Positions 43,969 to 54,500 of a DNA stretch of 64,000 nt are shown piece after piece. The notes under the pieces were generated by a model. The model was not told where the DNA came from. It was given only the letters and a program-made list of their open reading frames with translations, and made no database searches. A program made the translations under genes and the position numbers. Source of the DNA: Crambe crambe. Lineage: Eukaryota; Porifera; Demospongiae; Poecilosclerida; Crambeidae. The stretch covers positions 3,566,501 through 3,630,500 of the forward strand of contig OZ004590.1 of the NCBI GenBank assembly GCA_963924555.1. Reading direction: 5' to 3'. The first letter of the stretch is position 1; each line of letters starts with the position of its first letter.

Positions 43969-45040
43969 ATGAAAGCCATAATAGCGAGTCTGCTGTTACT
44001 TTTTTACTTGTACATGTGGCCAGCTTGTACTTGTAAGGTCAAGGTCATGCCACATGCATACAAGTGAAAGGAAAAAAAAATTATGCTAAATAAAAAGGCC
44101 ATGTAGTGTTAGCCTGTACTTTTACCCAGCTAGCTATAGCAGTTTCTGTGAACAAAATGATCCCTACATCACTGCCTCCCACCAAGCTGCTTTGTCAGTG
44201 TAAAAGTTCTGCTCAGTTTAGGCAGTGATGTAGGGATTATTATTGAAGGCAGCATAATTTTGATGTTTGTTCACAGAAACTGCTATAGCTAGCTAGGTAA
44301 AAGTACAGGCTACACACTACATGGCCTTTTATTTAGCATTAAATTTTTTTCCTTTCACTTGTTTGTTTACTTTTTATATGACCTCATTTTTTATCTAGAG
44401 AGGCTAGCTGCCTCATACCCAGGCTCTAAAATTATGCAGAGGCGTAGCTAGCTCTAGGTACTGGTTGGCATGCGCGTACATGCATGTGATCGTGACAGAC
44501 GCTCGCGTGTGACAAATGATGTCATTAATTTCAAAATGGCTGACAGTATCGTTTGTAATGAAAAATCGTTAGATACAACTGATTATTTTGGAGAAAACCT
44601 GTGTAAATAATGATGGTAAAAGCACATTCTGTGATTATAACTGCACAAGTTGACATGAATTTGATTGTCGTATGTGAAAGGATCATGGAGTTACAGCCGT
44701 CAAAGAAGATGGATCTGATGATGAACGAATCCTAAAAATTTTAAATTTAGACAGCGGCTGGTGCCGATTGTTGACGCTGTTCTGGAGGAGTTTGAGTAGA
44801 CATATCATCTTGAGCCTGTAGCAAGAAGAGATGCAGAGAGTCCAGTTTGTATTATTCTAATGAGAGAAGCCATGCCCATTCCGTGCTAACCCTACATAGA
44901 GAGTGCTCTGATAACTATTTGTGCATGCTACTAATAAGACATACGTACATACCATATCATAGTCACCTTCGGCACTGTGACTCCAGTGCTGAGGCAAAAA
45001 TTATAGCATTTGAATGAAACATTTATGAAATTAGTTGTTC

Positions 45041-45076
<36 letters not shown>

Positions 45077-45473
45077 TGACCAGATGAAAATGGCAATTTT
45101 TGAAGTCACTGTAAAATGATACCGCTTTGTCTTCTGCTTTTCATACGTGAGTCCTAGCACATTGAAGGTGTTCTGTCTTCAAGTTAGGAGTTGCTGACTG
45201 TAGGAGGGAAGTATTCTGGAGTTATGAAAGAATGGGGCAATCTGATTACATTACATTATGACTTTTTTTCTACTTGGTATGCAACCCCTACATTATAATG
45301 AGTTAGCTAGCTGAGAATTTTCTCCTACGTATGTTTTTCATACATACGTACATAGCTAAATTAGTTTCTTTTGCAAAATGACTAGTCTCATGCACTGATC
45401 CTTTACCAACCGCGAGAGAAGCTACCCCTTTCTTGTAACTCATGGATGACATTTAAATTCTAACTCAAAAATG

Positions 45474-45509
<36 letters not shown>

Positions 45510-48500
45510 TGTCATCATCGTCGTCACCATCATCATCATCATCATACATCATTGCATGGATGATTATTATTATGATTCTTTCAATGCAGTAACTATTACT
45601 TGGAGAGGAAATAACATCACAGGCATTCCAACACTGATATATCATGATGAAGTTGAAACAGTTATGTATTCACCTCCACCAACACTCAGTAATCCTAATG
45701 GTCCTGGTGGTCTACTCTGCAATTCTACAGTTGGCCCTATTGCTTGGCATCCAGGAAATGGTTCAACAACAGTCTTTGATGCTAATATAAAAAGGGCCAT
45801 CTACCAGATAATACCAAGTGGAGACCTCATGGCCCAAATTGTCAATGATGGGAGAAATATTGATCTTTCACCATATCCTTATCATAATGGATTGTTTACT
45901 TGTCGACGGGATGGTGATATTTCAACAGCAATTCCTGTGGGATTTTATGATAGAGGTGGTAATGAGGGTGAGTAAATTTGTGTCTACAACGAGACTGAGT
46001 GATAATTGAACTGATAAGATTATGAAAGAAGATTGAACCATCTAAATTTAATGCTCAACAACTGAATGACTAGTTTGTATAGGTATGAGACCCTTTCCAT
46101 TCCCAGTCTGGCCCACAAGACTAAAATTGCCTTATCATAATAATAATTGCAGTTTAGGTTAGGCAAAGTGGGCAATTTGTGTTTATAATTTGTAATTACA
46201 GCTTATTTGTAATGAGCCTTTACACGTAATTAATTTTATTGTGGAAGGTGTCTACAAATATAAACTAGCGACAAAAATTCCCATTTACTAGCTAGTTGGG
46301 TATGATCCATATAATTACATGCATTCTCTGAAATGGTTTGTTTTCTCCCAGTACGTGGTGTTGTTACAAGACCTGTAGTAAGTATCACATCATCGTCATT
46401 CATGGCTGCCTCCCCATCCTTCACTCTGGCTGGTGATACTGAAGAAGGTCCTCCTGAAAATTACACTTGGACAAGAAATGGTGCACCCATCACTAATAAT
46501 GACTCATTCAGCATTTCCATTGGAGTGAATGGTGTGACTGACCCGAGTGCATATGAAAATAGTCGCTATCGGAGCACACTGACTGTGACTGGGAGGCTAC
46601 CTGGAGTGTACCAGTACTCTGTCTCCAATAGAGCCACTAACAACACTCTCACCTCCAATATCACTATAGAAGGTCAGTATTGATATTGAACTACATGATT
46701 TGATTATAATAAGGGGAAAAGCATTTCGTGAAATGAAAAAAAGATGTAGGGATGACCACTGCTCGAAATAAGAAGGATGGAAATGGGATCAATCTTTGTT
46801 CTGTATATCCAGCCAACGATCCCTACATATACGCACTATAATCTGAAGCTACCCGACGTATATGTAGGGATTGCTGGCTGGATACACAGAACAAAGATTG
46901 ATCCCATTTCTATCCTTCTTGTTTCCTTACTTTTTTGAGCAGTGGTCATCCCTACATCTTTTTTCATTTCACGAAATGCTTTTTCCCTTACTTGTTCCTG
47001 GTCTTTTTTTCCCCTCTCTTTTATGGTTTTAGCTATGTATAGAGTTCATTCTTTGTATGTGTATGCAGGGACAGATGAAAGAAGAATAGTTCTCCAATAG
47101 CATACCAGCCCAATGATTATCAACGAGTCAAACGGTGTTGTGTTATTGTTGAGCTATACTTGGAGGTCGAAGATGCTGAAATAGAGTCTACCGGTAGATG
47201 GATTGGTGAATCTAAAATCCCCGAGTCGATAGTGTAGTCCATTATCTAGCTAGCTAGCTAGAGATCGCTGAGTAATATTATAATTTCGAATAATCATGCG
47301 TATTATAGAAAAGATGGCTTCCTAATTGTATTATTCGAGTGCTGTGCTCCGTAGTGTCTCCTTTTTCATCGACTCTTTCGAGGATCAACGAGTAGAAAAG
47401 ATCATAGTTGGTAGAATTTGGAGTGGATTTATCCAGAAATCATAGCTGTAGCTTGAGTGGTTTGAGAGATATGGTTGTCAAAAAAGAATAACGATAACAA
47501 TAGACCTCAAACTTGGTCTGCACTTTGTAGTAGGCTCTAGTAGGCTGGATAATCATTCACAGTAGCTTTTGTTAGGTCTAATAAGTGGGGGAACTAGAAT
47601 TTCACTTTTGTATTAGTCTATAGGCGGCGCATGCGGCCGTCCGAGTCATCCCTACATAGAGAGTGCTACCGCACTCTCTGATAACCAAAGTCTCATATCA
47701 CCAGCAGCAGCAATGACCAATCATACACTTGTACAGCTATTACCTTAACTATCTGCCATGGATCTGAACTAGGCCTGAGGCTATTATGCCGGCATAATTT
47801 TGGGCATAATCGGTACTTCCATTCTGCTGGCATAATGCTGGCATAATGTTGGCATAATAGGTAAAATTTGAGCATAATCATGAAGACTTCTCTGTGTTGA
47901 AGTGGTGGAAGCAAAATGCTCCGCACAAAAAGTCTTACTAGTTTAGCCATCTTCAGCTGCCTCTGAACCTGTATTTTCATTGTTAAAAGCTTCATTTAAT
48001 GTGCAGCAAGACAGTACCCTACAAGATTCATCCCTTATGCTGCAGTACAACAAGCGTTGAACTTGAATTGCACATGTACACACTTTCATAATACTCATTC
48101 GTCAAAAAAGTTTTGAGCATAATAGGTACCTAAATGAGCATAATAGGTAAAATTTTTGGGAATTGCTCAAAAGCATAATAGGCTAAAAAAAGAGCATAAT
48201 AGCCTCAGGCCTAATCTGAACCCTTATAAAGGGTTGCATGCATGCCAATTTAGGAAGTACATATTAGTGATATTAATAGCCTTAGGTTATGGTACCACTT
48301 GGCTTATTGAGGTCTAATTGTTGGTTGCATGCAGTGGCCCGCATTGCTATGTAGTAACTTTTGGTGCAGGTGCTCCTACTAACCTTATGGCCAAACAAAA
48401 TGGGATCTATAGTGTGCTAGTCTCCTGGACTCCACCATCACCTCCACCTAGTATGGACTACCAGATAAAAATTAACTCAACAAATTTCAGTGCTGCAACT

Positions 48501-51500
48501 TCTTCTGCAACTTCACTCACTATATCACTGCAACCAGGTGTGCACAATATTTGTCTGATGGCCCTTTCCCAGCACTATCCTAGTGATGAGTCAGTGGAGG
48601 TCACTGTGAAAGGTAACTACCTCCAGACATGCACTCTATCTTTGTAAAATTTAATGATTGTGATAATTTATTATGAATAGATTTTCTAATGCCAACTGTC
48701 ACTTCATCATTATTAACTAACACATCAGTCAACATATTGTGGTCCCAGCCTGAGGGTAGCCTTACAGCAGATTATTACACCATATCAATACAGCGTAGTG
48801 ATCAACAATTCTGTCTCATATCTCTGGATAAAAGAACGATGAACATCAATGCTACCTTTATGGATTTCTCCAACCTTTTTGGATCTAGTACCTACTCTGT
48901 CATGATCACTGGCCAGGCATATAACAATTCCAGGACATCAACTTACAATTTCAGCACACCTTCAGCTGGTAAGACTGGCTTAGTCTCTTGGTGAGCAACA
49001 TAAGCCCATACACTTATTACTAGGACAATGTGCAACATTTGAGTCATAGCGAGTGAGCGAACAAGCTAGAGCTCATATTGTGTTGAGCTCATTTTGTGCT
49101 TCAACTCCTTGTGCTACTTAGAAGATTTTGCTGTGAGTTATGTAAGTGGCAGGCTGCTGCATACATAGAAAGCTGTAATGCTTATCACAAAGCACTTATA
49201 TAAGCCTAGTGCCTACAATCCACTTAGATAAGTTCCCTTAGACCGTAGAAATCAATCAAGGTGATTACAATTAATTGGAGCATGCTCATTATACACACAG
49301 GGTGCTACTACATATTATACAACATATACTTTAGCCCTAGCCCTACCATACCGTACGTACATACGCCTGTGGCATTTTGGAGTGTAGACCTAGATATACA
49401 TATATATTTTTACAATTTCAATGAGTCATGACCTGAGAGTCAGTTCACTCGCTCTGCTCGCTTGCTGAATTAGTGGAGGAAAACACTGCATGTCATAATT
49501 ACATAATGGTATGTTGGATTGCACATGTGCGGTTCAAGTGGCAGAATATAAGTGTATGCAGAATTCATCCAGGAAGAGAGAGCAGTTAAATACAGTGGGA
49601 CTGGTTTTTCTCATGGAAGAAACAAACAATATCTGAAAAAAAGACAAGCTTGTTGTGCATTGCTGTTATCTTGTTGTTTGAATTTATTTAATACAAGAGG
49701 AGCCTAGGGTATCTAGGAAGGACTGTCCAATCAGGTTACAATGAAGCCAAAGAAATATTTTCCTTGGGAATTATGGCAATAATGAGTCCTCGTCCTTGGG
49801 CTGTGCCCTCAAACTTGGGAATTTACGTATTACCATAATTTCCTTGGCACCATGCAATAACTATTGTACATTTAAATCTTACGTAACTAGGGAAATTATG
49901 AACCAAACATGTATGCTCAGCCATCATATTAATAAAAGTATGTGAAGTGTCCCATGCCCAGGCTTGTCATGTGGCTAAATATGCAGGCAGCAATCCAAAA
50001 TCTTCTTGATGTGCCATGATAATTCTCAAAAGAAGTAACTTATAGACTAGTCCATACATGCACTTTGTTTTGGGTATTCACTTGGAACCAAGAAGTATGT
50101 GTTATGGAATAGAGCAATATAAAGGGCCTCCAGAACCAGCACACAATATTAGTTATCTGATGGTTCTTCCGATTAAGTTAAGTGCCAATTTGAGCTCAAA
50201 TAGATTAGTATTTTAAGTAAAAATTTAATCCAAACTATACAGCCCCCACTGGACCTCCTCAGGCTATTGACTATACAGTGACTGCTAGAAGTGTCAGTTT
50301 GTCCTGGAATGAGATTGAGTGCATTGAACGTAATGGGATGATCTCTAATTACACTGTGGAATTCTTATCATTGGGAGGAAGTGTAATTGCTGGTGTGCTG
50401 ATGGTGAATGAAAGGAGATTCACTGCCAACGGACTCACTCCTTTCACTAACTACACCTTTCGAGTAGCTGGAGTGAATAGCAATGGCGCTGGACCTTTCT
50501 CTGTCCCGACAATTATTGAGACACCTGAAGACAGTACGTTAGATTTAAGTGCGTGTTTACCAAATACGTAGATACTCTCATAATATTTTTGTAGTTCCAG
50601 GACCTGTGCTAAACCTTTCCAGCAACACACAGTTCACTTTTATCAATCTCACTTGGGCTCCCCCTGCTGATCCCAATGGAATCATTTTAGGATATGAAGT
50701 CAACTACAGAGTTACTGATAGACTGGCAATGAATATAGCAAGGACTACCATGTATACCATCTCAGACCTAGCTCCTGGTACTAGAGTGTCTATTTCAGTC
50801 AGTGCCTACACTAATGCAGGTCGAGGAGCTCCTATTCTGACTAATCAGATCACACATACAGGTATATATGAGCTGAAGGATTAATGAGTTTTTAAAAAAC
50901 ATGTAGCGGTGTGGAGGGTTAGCTTCAATGATGGATAATTCCAATAATCAGTCAAGCCACCAAAAATATTGAGCATTGAAAATTATTCTCACAAAGCCAA
51001 TTAATACATATCTTAGACACAGGTACACTTTTTCAATTAATTGAATCAATTAATATTCATACACCCTATAATCCTGGACACTATAATAGCTATCCAGCAT
51101 CTTGATTTTTGTGCAAAAATGGACTTGTATTCCTTGATTTCATCTGGCTTCCTTGATTCTTTTGAAAGACAAAAAAAAAATGATCAGATGTACGGATTTG
51201 ACCATGATCTCTACAGTGGAACCTCTAATAAAGGATATTCTGAATCTAAAGTACTATTGCATATACACTCTATACAAAACCTCCAAAAGATGACAACCTC
51301 TCTACAAAGGACAAAAAGGTGGGTCACAAGTGTGTCCATTATTTGGAGGTTCCACTGCAGACCATGCATTAAGGTGTCCAATATAGACTGCTGCTCAATA
51401 AACTAAATCATACATGCTCTCTTTCAAAGTCTTATCCTCTGAATAAACTTTGTGCATTGTGTATGTTATAAACACAATATGAAAATTATAAGGACTTTCT

Positions 51501-54500
51501 TATAGTGGCATCTCATAGTCTCAAGATATAACTTGCAGCATATGCACATGAGATCTATTGATGTAGCTATGGTGATGAAAGTTCAAGTTCAGAGGTCAAG
51601 TCTTACTTCAGTCAGAGTGTCATGGGATGGAGTCAATATCACGGAAATAACCAGCTACATAGTTTACTACAGTGTTGTTGATGGAAATGGACGACAGAAA
51701 ACAGTTCCCCAAAATCAAACCTCGGTAGTGATTGATAACTTGATGATAGACGAACAGTACCATTTTCAAGTTGTAGCCATAGTAGAGGAAAGAGGTAAAC
51801 TTATCATGGGACAAAGATCAATGGAAATCACTCTTATGCCGATAGAAACAACCAGTTCAGGTATAACTTTGCTTGTCCATTAATTTAACAAATAAGAATG
51901 AGTAGGTACTATTTATACTGATTATTAGATGTTGGTGGAATAATTGGAGGAATAATAGCAGCCATTGCTGTTGTGGCCATCATAGTGGTGATCATCTTAC
52001 TGGTGTTGTGGTCGCAAAGGTAAAATGAATAATTCTGAATAGTTTTTAAAAAACTATTTTCAATTCAGGAAGTATCGTGCTCCTGTTAAGAAGTCTAATG
52101 TGGACACTATACGTTATGGAGTCCCTCTGCTCAGCAATAAAAGGCCTTCAGATTCAGGTATGTTTCTCACTAACTGTTTGAAGCAGGTTCATGGCCTTAA
52201 GTGGCAATATGGCAAGTATTCTAGTAGTTTTCCCTAACTAATGACCATAGTTGAATGATATTTCCACTCTGTTCTCTCAGAGCCATTGATTGAGGAGTTT
52301 CCTGAGGACACTAAAGCCATTGAGGGCAGGGGAGTCTTCTTTAAGGTGGTTGTGAGTGGGAAACCAGTCCCCTCTATTGCTTGGTTCCACGACGAGAGTG
52401 AAATCATGTCAGAGTATTCTGTGGAGATTAAAGGAGATGGCACTCTCTCCATTCTGAGTGTAGAGAAGAAGCATGGAGGGATTTACAAGATGGTGGCCAA
52501 AAACAGTGTAGGGAGTGTTGAGCAGCAAGTGAGGCTACATGTCACTATGGAAGGGGAGGAGACTGCAGATGGGAGGAAAATCATAGAGTTTTCTCCCATC
52601 CCTATGGCAGAGTTCGGGGACTATGTGGTTTTGAATCACAATAACCAGAACCAAGGATTCAGGGATATATTCCAGGTACTAGCTATTGTAGAGAATGCTA
52701 TGTAATATCACTACAATACTATCACAACTGGTAATTTAGGCCCTGGAGAGTGGTGACAAGTACTCCAAGAGTGTAGGACTAAGTCCTGAATACAAAAAGC
52801 TCAACAGATTTGCAAATATCACTGTTTGTAAGTTGCAAACTTCCATCAAAATAGCAAATGACTGCCACGTATTTATGGCTCTACTTTTATTTGTACCTTT
52901 CCAGATGATCACAACAAGATCTTGTTGAATCCCATTTCTGGTCATGATGACTGCAAGGGAGAGTTTGTGAATGCATGCTACATTGATGTGAGTATTATTT
53001 TTGTTTTGCATACAAGAGTATATGTAGTTTCTTTTTGGGCATGATGGGTTTAATATGACTATGAAAGTCTGCATGACAGTCCCTTTACTCTTTGTTATAA
53101 TAAAGATTATGTGCGTGCATGCAATGAATGATTCTTCTTTTACTTCAGGGCTATTTGATTCAAAAGAAATTCATTGCCACTCAAGGTACTGTTGTCATAG
53201 TAGCATATCCATAAATGACCAGGGTTCTACCCAGGATTCTTGAGTGATGGCTGAAATTTATTTTTCCATGCCTATTTTGTTTCATTTAGGTCCCTTTGGC
53301 CATCACTCTGATAATGTACAAGCCTAAGGCCACTATTATTAGAATGATTGTTTCCTGTCCACCGCCCGCGTATTGAAAATGTCACCGCATCAAAAAATAT
53401 TATTACTGCCTAGCGCCTGCCATTGCTCATGCGCGCAGTAGGCGCGCAAATTTTGGCTTCAAATGCAGCTCTTTTGAGAAAGCCCGTGCACCGTAGTGGT
53501 GAATGAGTAGTCTTGCGGGCCGCGAGACTAGTGAATGATGAAGACAGGACCCTTGAGACAAACAAAGAAGCAGTAATAGAATAATTATAATAACCGCCCG
53601 CCCGCAGCACTTGTGGATATCTTCTTGGACAGGAAACTAGGATTCTATAAATAGTGGCCTAAAGTTACTGCAGCTAAGTATAATGAGTGGTGGCCAAAAT
53701 AGCCAAGTGGTGGCCAAAATGGCCACTGTCGACCAGTATGGGCAGAACCCTGAATGACTTATGGTTATCTCCTACCAATAAATAGTAACCATTCCAATCA
53801 TGCAAGATGTTGATTGATATTACGATATTACATGTAATTTACTAAAATATTTCAGGTCCCATTCCAAAGACTCTTGTTGATTTTTGGAGGTTGATCTGGC
53901 AGGAGAAACCCCCCACCATTGTCATGGTGACCAACTTGGAGGAAGGGAGCAAGAAGAAGTGTGAGCAGTATTGGCCAGAGACTGGGAGCACCAATTATGG
54001 TCCCTTCAAGGTCACCATCACTGAAAATCAGAAATTTGCTGACTACTGCATTAGGACATTACAAGTTGCAGTAAGTAGAGAAATATTACACAGAGCTAGT
54101 GTCCAGCAACACAGTAGCTAGCTGGGAAGACAGAATTCAATGAGTAGCAGTGAGTAAATTGACTTGATTCTGTAGTGTGGGGGTGTATCCCCAACAGCGT
54201 CCTATAAATTCTACTTGCGTGCTACCTTGAGTGATTTTAATTGCCCTCTTATTCAGCTTCAAGGAAGTAACTGTCCTCACAAGCTGAGACAATTTCATTT
54301 CACTGCCTGGCCAGATCACGGAGTCCCTGATTATGCCTCACCCATGCTGGGCTTTTATGGGAGGATATGTTCTTCCCACAACCCTCAGAGAGGTCCCATC
54401 CTTGTCCACTGCAGGTCAGATTATAAACAATAAAGCAATAACATTTCAAATACTATTTGTTATCTGAAAACTCATTGTATGTATGCACTAATAACACATG

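Larger units (their letters stand above)
43969..51860 (+). other. RPTP-2 ectodomain exons
   Basis: Exons: 43969-44032 (signal), 45590-45967 (Ig1), 46352-46672 (Ig2), 48370-48612, 48681-48968, 50243-50533, 50595-50861, 51567-51860 (FN3 1-5). All internal borders are phase 1. For FN3-5, an acceptor at 51538 would put TGA in frame, so I use the GATGTAG acceptor at 51566. That also aligns with the RPTP-1 FN3-5 border. Confidence 0.88.

Noticed and set aside
51041..51406. 121-residue frame in the intron between FN3-4 and FN3-5 of RPTP-2
   Set aside because: No domain, no splice support and low-complexity intronic sequence; the frame is by chance.
51533..51566. An earlier acceptor (51538) for RPTP-2 FN3-5
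   Set aside because: It would place TGA in frame after the phase-1 join; the acceptor at 51566 keeps the frame and aligns with RPTP-1.
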